From Nitrospirillum sp034653275 (lineage in GTDB: Bacteria; Pseudomonadota; Alphaproteobacteria; Azospirillales; Azospirillaceae), in NCBI RefSeq assembly GCF_034653275.1, contig NZ_JAYEES010000004.1, positions 496,001 through 560,000 on the forward strand: 64,000 nucleotides of DNA, in the 5' to 3' direction. The translations under genes were made by a program, and so were the position numbers. Positions 19,736-29,724 of this stretch are shown one piece after another (position 1 is the first letter of the stretch; every line of letters begins with the position of its first letter). Under the pieces are notes generated by a model. The model made no database searches. It saw nothing but the letters and a program-made list of their open reading frames with translations, and was not told where the DNA came from.

Positions 19736-20911
19736 ATGCCGCTTCCCCTCTTCGCCCTGGCCGCCGCGGCCTTCGCCATCGGCACCACGGAATTCGTCAT
19801 CATGGGTCTGCTGCCCGACGTGGCGGTGGACCTCGGCGTCTCCATCCCCATGGCGGGCCTGCTCATCTCCGGCTACGCCCTGGGCGTGGTGGTGGGCGCC
19901 CCCATCCTGACCCTGACCACCGGCCGGCTGCCGCGCAAAACGCTGCTGGTCGGCCTCATGGCCCTGTTCATCGTGGGCAACGCGATGGCGGCGGTGTCCA
20001 CCAGCTACACCATGCTGATGGTGGCGCGTATCGTCGCCAGCTTCACCCACGGGTCCTTCTTCGGCATCGGTTCCGTCGTCGCGGCCAGCCTGGTGCCGGC
20101 GGAACGGCGGGCCAGCGCCATCGCCCTGATGTTCACCGGCCTGACCCTGGCCAACATCCTGGGCGTGCCGCTCGGCACCCTGGTCGGCCAGCATTTCGGC
20201 TGGCGCGCCACCTTCTGGGCCGTGGCCGGGCTGGGCCTGGCGGCGGCGCTGGCGGTGGCCGCGCTGGTGCCCCCGGTGGCCGCCTCGGAACAGGGCAGCC
20301 TGGGGCGGGAGGTCGCGGTGCTGAAACGGCCGGCCGTGCTGGTGGCCCTGGCCACCACGGTGTTGGGCTTCGGCGGCGTCTTCGTGGTCTTCACCTACAT
20401 CACCCCCATCCTGGAGCATGCCGCCGGCCTGTCGCCCACCGGCGTCACCAGCGCCCTGCTGGTCTTCGGCCTGGGGCTGACCCTGGGCAACGTGCTGGGC
20501 GGCAAGCTGGCCGACCGGGCCCTGATGCCCGCCCTGGTGGGCGTGCTGGCCCTGCTGGGCCTGATCCTGGCCGGCTTCTCCCTCACCATGCACAACCCGG
20601 TCGCCGCCATCGCCACCCTGTTCGTCTGGGGCATGGCCGCCTTCGCCACCGTGCCGCCCTTGCAGATGCGGGTGCTGGAAAAGGCCGGCGACGCCCCCAA
20701 CCTCGCGGCATCCCTCAACATCGGCGCCTTCAACCTGGGCAACGCCGGCGGCGCCTTCCTGGGTGGCCTGGTGATCGACGGCGGCCTGGGCTATGAGGCG
20801 GTGGCCTACGCCGGGGCCGCCGTTGCGGCCGGCGGCCTGCTGCTGGCCTTGCTGGGCTGGGTCCAGGACCGGCGGGCGGCGACCAGCCTGGAGGCGGCGG
20901 CGTCTTGCTGA
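19736..20911 (+). CDS. MFS transporter, DHA1 family (YdhP/AraJ-like)
   Basis: A 391-residue 12-TM proton-coupled exporter of the inner membrane. It opens with FALAAAAFAIGTTEFVIMGLLPDVA, the signature of the YdhP/AraJ/Cmr-like DHA1 subgroup. The loop 2-3 motif (GAPILTLTTGRLPRKTLLVG) and the TM5 motif (LGVPLGTLVGQHFGWRATF) are present. Such proteins export drugs, sugars or nucleosides; the cargo is unknown. About 225 bp separates it from the divergent SDR gene. Confidence 0.87.
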   Translation: MPLPLFALAAAAFAIGTTEFVIMGLLPDVAVDLGVSIPMAGLLISGYALGVVVGAPILTLTTGRLPRKTLLVGLMALFIVGNAMAAVSTSYTMLMVARIVASFTHGSFFGIGSVVAASLVPAERRASAIALMFTGLTLANILGVPLGTLVGQHFGWRATFWAVAGLGLAAALAVAALVPPVAASEQGSLGREVAVLKRPAVLVALATTVLGFGGVFVVFTYITPILEHAAGLSPTGVTSALLVFGLGLTLGNVLGGKLADRALMPALVGVLALLGLILAGFSLTMHNPVAAIATLFVWGMAAFATVPPLQMRVLEKAGDAPNLAASLNIGAFNLGNAGGAFLGGLVIDGGLGYEAVAYAGAAVAAGGLLLALLGWVQDRRAATSLEAAASC

Positions 20912-21078
20912 GCCGGCCCCTGGCTGGTGGCGTGAACAGGGCTGGTCCAACGCGGTCTGGACCGGCCCTCCACCCATTCTCCACAAAACTCGGATAACCC
21001 CTCTCGGAACCATCGGCCACTTTGCTATCTTGCTTCGGTTCCCTGGGAGCGTGTAGCAACCGGGGGTAGTGACCGGAC

Positions 21079-22299
21079 ATGGCCGCCGTAACCGTCAGGA
21101 TGACGCCCGAGATGTTGAAGCGATTGAGTTTTGCGGCCCTGGTGGGCAGCGCCCTTTTGGCCCTGACGGCGTGCGGGAAAAAGCAGGAACAGGCGGCCCC
21201 GCCGCCGCAACAGGTTGGCTACGTCGTCCTGCACACCCAGGCGGTGCCGCTGCGCGCGGAGCTAGCCGGCCGCACCAGCGCCTATCGCGTCTCCGACGTG
21301 CGGCCCCAGGTGGCCGGCATCATCCAGAAGCGCCTGTTCGAGGAAGGCGCCATGGTCCAGGCGGGCCAACTGCTGTACCAGATCGACCCGGCGCCCTATG
21401 AGGCCGCCTACGAGCAGGCCCAGGGCACCCTGGCCAACGCCGAGGCCAACCTGATCAGCCTGAAATCCAAGGCCGAGCGCTATGGCGAGCTGGTGAAGGT
21501 CGAGGGCGTCAGCAAGCAGGATTACGACGACGCCCGCGCCGCCTACCAGCAGGGGCAGGCCACCATCATCGCCGACAAGGCGGCGGTGAAGGCCGCCAAG
21601 GTCAACCTGGACTACACCCGCATCACCGCCCCCATCAGCGGCCGCATCGGCCGGTCCAGCATCACCGAGGGCGCGCTGGTGACGGCGGACCAGACGACGG
21701 CGCTGGCCACCATCACCCAGCTGGACCCCATCTACGTCGACATCACCCAGTCCAGCATGGAGATGACGTCGCTGAAGCGGCGCCTGGTCTCCGGCGGTCT
21801 GGGCAAGGCCGACGCGGCTGTGACCCTGAAGCTGGAGGACGGCACCGCCTACGCCACGCCCGGCACGCTGAAGTTCGCCGAGGTGTCGGTGGACCAGGAG
21901 TCCGGTGCCGTGACCCTGCGCGCCATGTTCCCCAACCCGCAGGAGATGCTGCTGCCCGGCATGTACGTCCGCACCATGGTGGAGCAGGGGGTGATGCCCG
22001 ACGCCATCCTGGCGCCGCAGCAGGGCGTGTCGCGCAACCCCAAGAGCGAGCCCATCGCCCTGGTGGTGACGGCCGACAACAAGGTGGAGCAACGGTCGCT
22101 GACCGTGGACCGCACGGTGGGCGACAAGTGGCTGGTGACCGACGGCCTGAAGGACGGCGACCGTCTGATCGTCGAGGGCTCGCTGAAGGTCAAGGCCGGC
22201 CAGACGGTGACGCCGGTGGAGGTGACCCTGTCTGCCAAGGCGGCCCCCGCCGGCGACGCACCCACTGGCGGCGTGCCCGCCCCCGGCAACGGGAAATAA
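21079..22299 (+). CDS. RND efflux pump periplasmic adaptor lipoprotein (AcrA/MexA-like)
   Basis: A 406-residue membrane fusion protein. The lipobox LLALTAC anchors it to the inner membrane. It has the split lipoyl domain (VRPQVAGIIQKRLFEEGAMVQAGQLLYQIDPAPY ... LDYTRITAPISGRIG), an alpha-hairpin between, and the beta-barrel/proximal region (LLPGMYVRTMVEQG). The ATG at 21079 is used, but ATG codons at 21100 or 21112 would give more typical lipoprotein leaders. Six bp separate it from the permease gene; it is first of five co-directional genes. Confidence 0.92.
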   Translation: MAAVTVRMTPEMLKRLSFAALVGSALLALTACGKKQEQAAPPPQQVGYVVLHTQAVPLRAELAGRTSAYRVSDVRPQVAGIIQKRLFEEGAMVQAGQLLYQIDPAPYEAAYEQAQGTLANAEANLISLKSKAERYGELVKVEGVSKQDYDDARAAYQQGQATIIADKAAVKAAKVNLDYTRITAPISGRIGRSSITEGALVTADQTTALATITQLDPIYVDITQSSMEMTSLKRRLVSGGLGKADAAVTLKLEDGTAYATPGTLKFAEVSVDQESGAVTLRAMFPNPQEMLLPGMYVRTMVEQGVMPDAILAPQQGVSRNPKSEPIALVVTADNKVEQRSLTVDRTVGDKWLVTDGLKDGDRLIVEGSLKVKAGQTVTPVEVTLSAKAAPAGDAPTGGVPAPGNGK

Positions 22300-22305
22300 G
22301 CCGCC

Positions 22306-25300
22306 ATGTTCGCACGCTACTTCATCGACCGGCCCATCTTCGCCTGGGTCATCGCCATCGTCATCATGCTGTTCGGCGTGCTGGCCATCTTCACCTTGCC
22401 GATCTCGCAATATCCCGACATCGCGCCGCCGTCGGTCTCCATCAGCGCTTCCTACCCCGGCGCGTCGGCCGAGGCGGTGGAAAGCAGCGTGGTGCAGGTG
22501 CTGGAACAGCAGCTGACCGGCATCGACCACCTGCTGTACTTCAGCTCCAGCAGCAGTTCCAACGGCAGCGCCAGCATCAGCGTCACGTTCGAGCAGGGCA
22601 CCAACCCCGACGTGGCCCAGGTGCAGGTGCAGAACAAGGTGTCCCAGGCCACCAGCCGCCTTCCGACCCAGGTGCAGCAGCAGGGCATCACCGTCGCCAA
22701 GGCGCAGACCGACTTCCTGATGGTGGTCTCCGTCTATGACGAGACGGACAAGGCCACCAGCGCCGACGTGGCCGACTTCCTGGTCAGCAACCTGCAGGAT
22801 CCGCTGAGCCGTGTGAACGGCGTGGGCACCACCCGCGTCTTCGGTTCGCAGTACGCCATGCGCATCTGGCTGGACCCGCACAAGCTGCACAGCTACGGCC
22901 TGATGCCGTCGGACATCGAAAACGCCATCCAGGCGCAGAACACCCAGGTGACGGCGGGTGAGATCGGTGCTCGGCCCTCCGCCGACACCCAGCAGCTGAA
23001 CGCCACCGTCACCGCCATGTCGCGGCTGCAGACGCCGGACCAGTTCCGCAAGATCATCGTCAAGACGCTGACCAACGGCGCCACCGTGCACCTCAGCGAC
23101 GTGGCGCGGGTGGAACTGGGCAACGAGGACTACAGCGTCAGCACCCGGCTGAACGGCCACCCGGCCTCGGGCATGGCCCTGCAGCTGGCCTCCGGCGCCA
23201 ACGCCATGAAGACCGCCGCCGCCGTGAAGGCCAAGGTGGAGGCGATGGCCCACAACTTCCCCGCCGGTTACAAGATCGCCTATCCCCGCGACAGCACCGC
23301 CTTCGTGAAGCTGTCCATCCACGAGGTGATCAAGACCCTGATCGAGGCCATCATCCTGGTGGTCATCGTGATGTTCGTCTTCCTGCAAAGCTGGCGCGCC
23401 GTGCTGGTCCCGGCCATCGCCGTGCCCGTGGTGCTGCTGGGCACCTTCGGCGTGCTGTCGGCGGCCGGCTACTCCATCAACACCCTGACCCTGTTCGCCA
23501 TGGTGCTGGCCATCGGCCTGCTGGTGGACGACGCCATCGTCGTGGTGGAGAACGTCGAGCGCATCATGCGCGAGGACAAGCTGTCGGCCTATGAGGCCAC
23601 CGCGAAGTCCATGACCGAGATCACCGGCGCCCTGGTGGGCATCGCCATGGTGCTGTCGGCCGTGTTCCTGCCCATGGCCTTCTTCGGCGGGTCCGTCGGC
23701 GTGATCTACCGCCAGTTCTCCATCACCATCGTGTCGGCCATGGCCCTGTCGGTGGTGGTGGCCCTGGTGCTGTCGCCGGCCCTGTGCGCCACGCTGCTGA
23801 AGGCCAACGGCCACGCCCATACCAAGGGCCTGGCCGGCTGGTTCAACCGCAATTTCGACCGGGGGCAGGAGGGCTACGCCCGCCGCCTGGGCGGCATCGT
23901 CGGCCGCCCCGCGCTGTTCATGCTGGCCTACGGCGTCATCGTCGGCGCCATGGCCCTGCTGTTCGTGCGCCTGCCCACCAGCTTCCTGCCCGATGAGGAC
24001 CAGGGCAGCGTCATGGTGCAGTACACCTTGCCCGTGGGCGCCACCTACGCCCGCACCGACCAGGTGTCCCGCGCCATCGAAAAGTACTTCATGGAGAATG
24101 AGAGCGGCACGGTGCGCGCCCTGTTCACCGTGGCGGGCTTCAGCTTCGCGGGATCGGGCCAGAACGCCGGCATGGCCTTCCTGGCGCTGAAGGACTGGAG
24201 CGACCGGCCGGGGGCGGAGCACCGGGCCCAGGCCATCGCCGCCCGCGCCACGAAAAGCCTGTCCAGCATCCGCGACGCGCAGATCTTCTCCCTCATCCCG
24301 CCGTCCATCCAGGGCCTGGGGCAGTCCAACGGCTTCGACATGTGGCTGCAGGACAACGGCACCCTGGGTCATGCCGGCCTGATGGGCGCCCGCAACCAGC
24401 TGCTGGGCCTGGCGGCGCAGGAAAAGACCCTGCAGGCCGTCCGTCCCAACGGCCTGGATGACACGCCGCAGCTGAAGATCGACATCGACCATGCCAAGGC
24501 GACCGCGCTGGGTCTATCCATCGGCGACATCACCAGCACGCTCAGCGGCGCCTGGGGGGCGAATTACGTCAACGACTTCATCGACCGCGGCCGCGTGAAG
24601 CGCGTCTACGTCCAGGGCGACGCGCCCTACCGCTCGGCGCCCGAGGATCTGGGGGCCTGGTACGTCACGGGGTCCAACGGCACCATGGCGCCCTTCACCG
24701 CCTTCGCCCAGGCGCGCTGGGAGATGGGCCCGCCGCAGCTGCAGCGCTTCAACGGCCTGGCCGCCCTGGAAATCCAGGGCGCCGCCGCCGGCGAGACCAG
24801 CTCTGGCGATGCCATGAACACCATGGAAAAGCTGGCGGCCCAGCTGCCGCCGGGCACCAGCCTGTCGTGGACCGGCCTGTCCTACCAGGAACGGCTGTCC
24901 AGCGGCCAGGCGCCCATGCTGTACGCCCTGTCCATCCTGGTGGTCTTCCTCTGCCTGGCCGCCCTGTATGAAAGCTGGTCCATCCCGGTGTCGGTGCTGC
25001 TGGTCATCCCGCTGGGCGTCCTGGGCGCCGTCACGGCGGCCACCCTGCGGGGCCTCAGCAACGACATCTATTTCCAGGTGGGCCTGCTGACCACCATCGG
25101 CCTGTCCGCCAAGAACGCCATCCTGATCGTGGAGTTCGCGGAGGCGGCGGAGAAGCGCGGCGTGCCCACGGTGCAGGCCGCCATCGAGGGCGCGCGCCTG
25201 CGCCTGCGGCCCATCCTGATGACATCGCTGGCCTTCGTGGCGGGCGTGCTGCCGCTGGCCCTGGCCACGGGCGCGGGGGCCGGCAGCCAGAACGACATCG

Positions 25301-25452
25301 GCACCGGCGTGGTCGGCGGCGTCATCTCCGCCACCGTGCTGGCCATCTTCTTCGTGCCCCTGTTCTACGTCCTGGTGCGCAAGCTGTTCGGCGGCGACCT
25401 GGCCGCCAAGCATGGTGGCGCCAAAGACGACCTGACGTCGGAGGGCGTGTGA
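22306..25452 (+). CDS. RND multidrug efflux permease (HAE1, AcrB/MexB-like)
   Basis: A 1048-residue inner-membrane proton/drug antiporter, full length for the family. It begins MFARYFIDRPIFAWVIAI with TM1 directly after. The proton relay is intact: paired Asp in TM4 (GLLVDDAIVVVENVER) and the TM10 Lys (GLSAKNAILIVEFAE). Two large periplasmic loops with porter and docking domains flank the membrane halves. It works with the adaptor upstream and the OprM-like channel downstream. Typical substrates are hydrophobic drugs and dyes. Confidence 0.95.
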   Translation: MFARYFIDRPIFAWVIAIVIMLFGVLAIFTLPISQYPDIAPPSVSISASYPGASAEAVESSVVQVLEQQLTGIDHLLYFSSSSSSNGSASISVTFEQGTNPDVAQVQVQNKVSQATSRLPTQVQQQGITVAKAQTDFLMVVSVYDETDKATSADVADFLVSNLQDPLSRVNGVGTTRVFGSQYAMRIWLDPHKLHSYGLMPSDIENAIQAQNTQVTAGEIGARPSADTQQLNATVTAMSRLQTPDQFRKIIVKTLTNGATVHLSDVARVELGNEDYSVSTRLNGHPASGMALQLASGANAMKTAAAVKAKVEAMAHNFPAGYKIAYPRDSTAFVKLSIHEVIKTLIEAIILVVIVMFVFLQSWRAVLVPAIAVPVVLLGTFGVLSAAGYSINTLTLFAMVLAIGLLVDDAIVVVENVERIMREDKLSAYEATAKSMTEITGALVGIAMVLSAVFLPMAFFGGSVGVIYRQFSITIVSAMALSVVVALVLSPALCATLLKANGHAHTKGLAGWFNRNFDRGQEGYARRLGGIVGRPALFMLAYGVIVGAMALLFVRLPTSFLPDEDQGSVMVQYTLPVGATYARTDQVSRAIEKYFMENESGTVRALFTVAGFSFAGSGQNAGMAFLALKDWSDRPGAEHRAQAIAARATKSLSSIRDAQIFSLIPPSIQGLGQSNGFDMWLQDNGTLGHAGLMGARNQLLGLAAQEKTLQAVRPNGLDDTPQLKIDIDHAKATALGLSIGDITSTLSGAWGANYVNDFIDRGRVKRVYVQGDAPYRSAPEDLGAWYVTGSNGTMAPFTAFAQARWEMGPPQLQRFNGLAALEIQGAAAGETSSGDAMNTMEKLAAQLPPGTSLSWTGLSYQERLSSGQAPMLYALSILVVFLCLAALYESWSIPVSVLLVIPLGVLGAVTAATLRGLSNDIYFQVGLLTTIGLSAKNAILIVEFAEAAEKRGVPTVQAAIEGARLRLRPILMTSLAFVAGVLPLALATGAGAGSQNDIGTGVVGGVISATVLAIFFVPLFYVLVRKLFGGDLAAKHGGAKDDLTSEGV

Positions 25453-26858
25453 TGACGCGCTGGTTGATGCGGAGCACGACCTCCCTTCTGGCCCTGGGCC
25501 TGCTGGCCGGCTGCATCTCGCTGGACCCGGACTACCAGCGCCCGTCGGCCCCGGTGCCAGCCGCCTGGCCGCAGGGGGCCGCCTATGCCCCGCCGCCCGC
25601 CGCCGCGGCGCCGGTGGCGGAGACGGGCTGGCAGGACTTCTTCGTCGACGCCGACCTGCGCGCCGTCGTCGGCCAGGCGCTGGACAACAATCGCGACCTG
25701 CGGGTGGCGGTGCAGAACGTGCTGGCCGCCCGGGCCAAGTACCAGGTGCAGGACGCGGCGCGGCTGCCGACGGTGGACGCCTCGGCCAGCGGCGGCTACA
25801 GCCGCACCGGGGCCGGGTCCAACCGGCAGGAGACCAAGTCCCTGTCCGCCGGCATCGGCGTCAGCGCCTTCGAGGCCGACCTGTTCGGCCGCGTCGCCAG
25901 CCTGACGCGGGCGGACCTGGAAACCTACCTGGCGGAGGAGGAGACGGCGCGGGCCACCCGCATCAGCCTGATTTCCGAGGTCGCCACCGCCTACATCACC
26001 TACGCCGCCGACAAGAGCCTGCTGCGCATCGCGCAACAGACCATGGACAGCGCCCAGCATTCCGCCGACGTGACGCGCAAGCGCCTCAGCAACGGCGTCG
26101 CCACCCGGCTGGACGCGGCGGAGGCCGATACCATCTACCAGACGGCGCGGGCGGACGTCGCCAATTACACCACCCTGGTGGCGCAGGACCTGAACGCGCT
26201 GGAGACGCTGACCGGCGCGCCGGTGGACCCCGCCCGCCTGCCGGACGGCATCGAGGGCCGCACCTTCACCCTGGCGGCCCTGCCGGCGGGGATGAGCAGC
26301 GACGTGCTGCTGAACCGGCCGGACGTGCTGTCGGCGGAACACAGCCTGAAGTCGGCCAACGCCAACATCGGCGCCGCCCGCGCCGCCTTCTTCCCCACCG
26401 TCAGCCTGACGACGGCGGCGGGCTTCGCCAGCAAGGCCTTCGGCAACCTGTTCCAGGCCCAGTCGCAATCGCTGAGCTTCACGCCCTCGGTCTCGGTGCC
26501 CATCTTCGACAACGGCGCCAACCAGGCCAACCTGGACTATGCCAAGGCCACGCGGCAGGCGGCGGTGGCCACCTATGAGAAGACCATCCAGACCGCGTTC
26601 AAGGAGGTGGCGAACGCCCTGGCCCGCCGCGGCACCATCGCCGATCAGCTGGACGCCCAGCAGGCCAAGGTGCGCAGCGCCCAGACCAGCTACGACTTGT
26701 CGCAGGCCCGTTACAAGCAGGGGGCGGACAGCTATCTGAACGCCCTGGACGCCCAGCGCACCCTCTATTCCGCGCAGCAGACCCTGGTGTCGGTGCAACT
26801 GACGGACGCCGGTAACCTGGTCACGCTGTACCAGGTGCTGGGGGGCGGGGTGAAATAG
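25452..26858 (+). CDS. Outer-membrane efflux lipoprotein (OprM/NodT family)
   Basis: A 468-residue trimeric outer-membrane channel. The lipobox LLAGC follows a short leader. Two OEP repeats are visible, each with long helices (LGQALDNNRDLRVAVQNVLAARAKYQVQ; NANIGAARAAFFPTVSLTTAAGF) and the family phrase GTWQ-like GWQDFFVDADLRAVV. The ATG at 25452 shares a base with the permease stop (TGATG) and has GGAGGG six nt upstream; the GTG at 25449 is an alternative. Completes the tripartite pump. Confidence 0.93.
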   Translation: MTRWLMRSTTSLLALGLLAGCISLDPDYQRPSAPVPAAWPQGAAYAPPPAAAAPVAETGWQDFFVDADLRAVVGQALDNNRDLRVAVQNVLAARAKYQVQDAARLPTVDASASGGYSRTGAGSNRQETKSLSAGIGVSAFEADLFGRVASLTRADLETYLAEEETARATRISLISEVATAYITYAADKSLLRIAQQTMDSAQHSADVTRKRLSNGVATRLDAAEADTIYQTARADVANYTTLVAQDLNALETLTGAPVDPARLPDGIEGRTFTLAALPAGMSSDVLLNRPDVLSAEHSLKSANANIGAARAAFFPTVSLTTAAGFASKAFGNLFQAQSQSLSFTPSVSVPIFDNGANQANLDYAKATRQAAVATYEKTIQTAFKEVANALARRGTIADQLDAQQAKVRSAQTSYDLSQARYKQGADSYLNALDAQRTLYSAQQTLVSVQLTDAGNLVTLYQVLGGGVK

Positions 26859-26874
26859 GAAGGGGACGGGGATC

Positions 26875-27564
26875 ATGAGTTCCCTGGTGCTGATTGCCGA
26901 GGACGAGCCGGAGATCGCCAGCATCCTGCAGGGCTATCTGGAACGGGAGGGTCTGCGCACCGTCACCGCCATCAACGGCCAGGTGGCGCTGGACCTGCAC
27001 CGCGCCCTGCCGCCCGACCTGGTCATCCTGGACGTGAAGATGCCCCGGGTGGACGGGTATGAGGTGCTGGCCGAACTGCGCCGGCGCGGTGACACCCCCG
27101 TCATCATGGTGACGGCGTTGAGCGAGGATCTGGACAAGCTGCAGGCCCTGCGCATCGGCGCCGACGACTACATCGTGAAGCCCTTCAACCCGCTGGAGGT
27201 GGTGGCGCGGGTCAAGGCCGTCCTGCGCCGCACCCGCTCCACCGAGGGGCAGACCCTGCTGCGCCTGGGTGGGCTGGAACTGGACCTGACCGCCCATATG
27301 GCGGTGGTGACCACGGAGGGGAAGCGCAACCGGCTGGACCTGACGCTGACGGAATTCCGCATCCTGGCCCACATGATGCGGGCCCCCACCCGCGCCTTCA
27401 CCCGGGGGGAACTGATCGACGCCTGCCTGCCCGAGGGCGACACGCTGGAACGCACCATCGACAGCCACGCCAGCAACATCCGGCGCAAGCTGCAGGCCGC
27501 CGGCGCCGGCGGCTTCATGGAAGGGGTGCGCGGCGTGGGCTATCGCCTGGGACCGGCCCTCTAA
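26875..27564 (+). CDS. OmpR/PhoB family response regulator of the efflux operon
   Basis: A 229-residue regulator: receiver domain with acidic pocket (AEDEPE), phospho-acceptor Asp 53 (VILDVKMPRVDG), Thr and Lys (VTAL, IVKPFNP), then a C-terminal winged helix (LTLTEFRILAHMM, ERTIDSHASNIRRKL, VRGVGYRLG). It is BaeR/AdeR-like. It lies 16 bp after the pump channel gene and 1 bp before its kinase, so it is expected to control the pump operon that carries it. Confidence 0.92.
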   Translation: MSSLVLIAEDEPEIASILQGYLEREGLRTVTAINGQVALDLHRALPPDLVILDVKMPRVDGYEVLAELRRRGDTPVIMVTALSEDLDKLQALRIGADDYIVKPFNPLEVVARVKAVLRRTRSTEGQTLLRLGGLELDLTAHMAVVTTEGKRNRLDLTLTEFRILAHMMRAPTRAFTRGELIDACLPEGDTLERTIDSHASNIRRKLQAAGAGGFMEGVRGVGYRLGPAL

Positions 27565-27565
27565 G

Positions 27566-28642
27566 ATGTGGCGCTTCCGGCGCATCACCGGCCTGAACCG
27601 GCAGCTGGTGCTGTCCATGGCCGCCGTCACCGGCCTGGCCCTGGTCATCATGACCGTGGGCCTCACCATCTTCTTCACCGTCATGTTCCGCCTGTGGCCG
27701 GACCTGTTCCACCATCCGCCCGGCATCTGGCAGCATGTCATGGACTGGTCGGTCACGGCGCTGCTGGGCATGGTGGGTGTCGCCATGGCGGCGCGGGCGG
27801 CGGTGCGCTTCGCCCGCCGGCTGATCGCCCCGCTGGACGCCGTGGCCGGGGCCGCCAAGCGCATCGCCGGCGGCGACCTGACGGCGCGTGCCCAGGTGGA
27901 CGAGAGCGGCTTCCGCGAGACCAAGCAGCTGGTCCAGGACTTCAACGCCATGGCGGCCCAGCTAGAACGGGCGGCCATCGAGATGCGCACCTGGAACGTG
28001 GCCATCGCGCATGAGCTGCGCACGCCCCTGACCATCCTGCGCGGCCGCCTGCAAGGTTACGCCGACGGCGTGTTCACCCCAGATATGGAGGCCTTCCGCG
28101 GCCTGGTGGGCCAGGTGGACCTGCTGACCCGCATCGTCGACGACCTGAAGCTGCTGACCCTGGCGCAGAGCGGGCGGCTGGAGCTGCGGCGCGAGCAGGT
28201 GGACGTGGCGGCGGAGGCGGCCGCCGTCGTGGCCCTGGTGGGCCCCACCTGCGCCGCCGCCGGCCTGGCCATCGAAACGGATCTGGCGGGGGTGGAGGTC
28301 TCGGCCGACGGCGCCCGTGTGCGCCAGGCGCTGCTGGCCCTGTTGGAAAACGCCCGCCGCTACGCCGCCCCCGGCCGGGTGCGGGTGGAGACGAAAGCCG
28401 AGGGCGGAAGCGTCGTCCTGCGGGTGGCGGACGAGGGGCCCGGCCTGCCGCCGGGCATGGAAACCCACGCCTTCGATCCCTTCTGGCGCGCCGACGAGTC
28501 CCGCGCCCGCATCAGCGGCGGCACCGGCCTGGGCCTGGCCGTCGTCCAGGCCATCGCCCGCGCCCACGGCGGCGACGTGCGGGCCGAACCGGTGGCGCCC
28601 CAGGGTGTGGCGTTCGAGATCCGGCTGCCGCTCAGGCCGTGA
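27566..28642 (+). CDS. Sensor histidine kinase of the efflux operon (BaeS/AdeS-like)
   Basis: A 358-residue inner-membrane kinase. TM1 (~15-40) and TM2 (~65-85) flank only a short periplasmic loop (FRLWPDLFHHPPGIWQHVMD), so sensing probably occurs in or near the membrane. HAMP follows, then the H-box with His ~149 (VAIAHELRTPLTIL), and N, G1 and G2 boxes (LLENARRYA, DEGPGLPPG, GGTGLGLAVVQAIA). Its last 11 bp overlap the 3' end of the convergent LysR gene. Confidence 0.92.
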   Translation: MWRFRRITGLNRQLVLSMAAVTGLALVIMTVGLTIFFTVMFRLWPDLFHHPPGIWQHVMDWSVTALLGMVGVAMAARAAVRFARRLIAPLDAVAGAAKRIAGGDLTARAQVDESGFRETKQLVQDFNAMAAQLERAAIEMRTWNVAIAHELRTPLTILRGRLQGYADGVFTPDMEAFRGLVGQVDLLTRIVDDLKLLTLAQSGRLELRREQVDVAAEAAAVVALVGPTCAAAGLAIETDLAGVEVSADGARVRQALLALLENARRYAAPGRVRVETKAEGGSVVLRVADEGPGLPPGMETHAFDPFWRADESRARISGGTGLGLAVVQAIARAHGGDVRAEPVAPQGVAFEIRLPLRP

Positions 28643-29579
28643 CGGTGTCGCGCGCCGGCCGGTTGGCGGTTGCCCAGCAGGGATCGGCCTTCAGTTCCGC
28701 CGACAGGAAGTCCAGGAAGGCGCGCAGCTTGGCGGCGGGATGGCGGCCGGCGGGGTAGACGGCCTGGATGGCCGGGGCGGGGGAGTGGTAGCCGGGCAGC
28801 AGGCCCTTGAGGCGGCCGGTCGCCAGGTCGTCGCAGATGTCCCAGATGGATTTCAGCACGATGCCAGACCCGGCCAAGGCCGCGGCGTGGCCCACCTCGC
28901 CGTCGTTGGTCTGGATCAGGGGGCGGATTTCCACCGCCACCGGTTCGCCGTCCGCCTCGCGGCAGTCGAAGCGCCAGGTGGACATGGGCGGGTCGCCCAT
29001 GACGATGCAGTGGTGGCGCAGCAGGTCCTGCGGCGTCGCCGGCTCCCCATGCCGGGCGATGTAGCCGGGGGCGGCGCAGGGGATGCGGTAGTTGGGCGCC
29101 AGCCAGCGCACCATCAGGCTGCTGTCAGGCAGGGCCGCCTGGCGGATGGCGACGTCGATGCCGCCTTCCACCAGGTCCACCACCGTGTCGGTCACCAGCA
29201 CCTGCACCCGCACGTCGGGATACTGGGCGTGGAAGCGGGGCAGGCGGGGGGCGATGTGGCGGCGGGCGAAGGCGGCGGTGGCCGTCACCCGCAGCAGGCC
29301 CGTGGCGGCGCGGCGACGGCTGGCCACCAGGTCCTGCGCCTCCTCCAGGTCGGCCACGATGCGCACGCAGCGCTCATGGAACTCTAGCCCCTCGTCGGTC
29401 AGGCTGAAGCGTCGGGTGGTGCGGTTGGCCAGGCGCACGCCCAGCCGTTCCTCCAACCGCGCCAGGCGCTTGGACACCACCGCCAGGGACAGGTCCAGCT
29501 CCCGCGCCGCCGCCGACAGGCTGCCGGTGGCAACGACGCGGATGAAGATGGTGATGTCGGTCAGGTTGTCGATCAGCAT
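28632..29579 (-). CDS. LysR family transcriptional regulator
   Basis: A 315-residue regulator with N-terminal winged helix-turn-helix (FIRVVATGSLSAAARELDLSLAVVSKRLARLEERLGVRL, TTRRFSLTDEG) and a periplasmic-binding-like effector domain. Closest in style to the CrgA/DmlR group (ALAGSGIVLKSIWDICDDLATGRLKGLLPGY). It is convergent with the efflux kinase and upstream of no obvious partner, so its target is unknown. The next LysR gene, 145 bp upstream, is a distant paralogue. Confidence 0.88.
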   Translation of the reverse strand: MLIDNLTDITIFIRVVATGSLSAAARELDLSLAVVSKRLARLEERLGVRLANRTTRRFSLTDEGLEFHERCVRIVADLEEAQDLVASRRRAATGLLRVTATAAFARRHIAPRLPRFHAQYPDVRVQVLVTDTVVDLVEGGIDVAIRQAALPDSSLMVRWLAPNYRIPCAAPGYIARHGEPATPQDLLRHHCIVMGDPPMSTWRFDCREADGEPVAVEIRPLIQTNDGEVGHAAALAGSGIVLKSIWDICDDLATGRLKGLLPGYHSPAPAIQAVYPAGRHPAAKLRAFLDFLSAELKADPCWATANRPARDTVTA

Positions 29580-29724
29580 GGGGCGTCCGGGACCGGAAGG
29601 GGGAACCCCGGTCGCCCGGGCCCCCTTTCATAGCGCGAGACCGCCCGACTTAGAACGGCCAGGGTGGCCCGCGCCCCCCGGCATGGACCCGCGTGGTCGG
29701 GGGCCCCGTATGGTCGGGCTGCGT

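Noticed and set aside
21262..24492. Very long open frame (over 1000 codons) on the minus strand opposite the RND genes
   Set aside because: His/Gln/Gly/Leu-rich composition typical of antisense frames in GC-rich DNA, no family motifs, and the opposite strand encodes clear efflux proteins.
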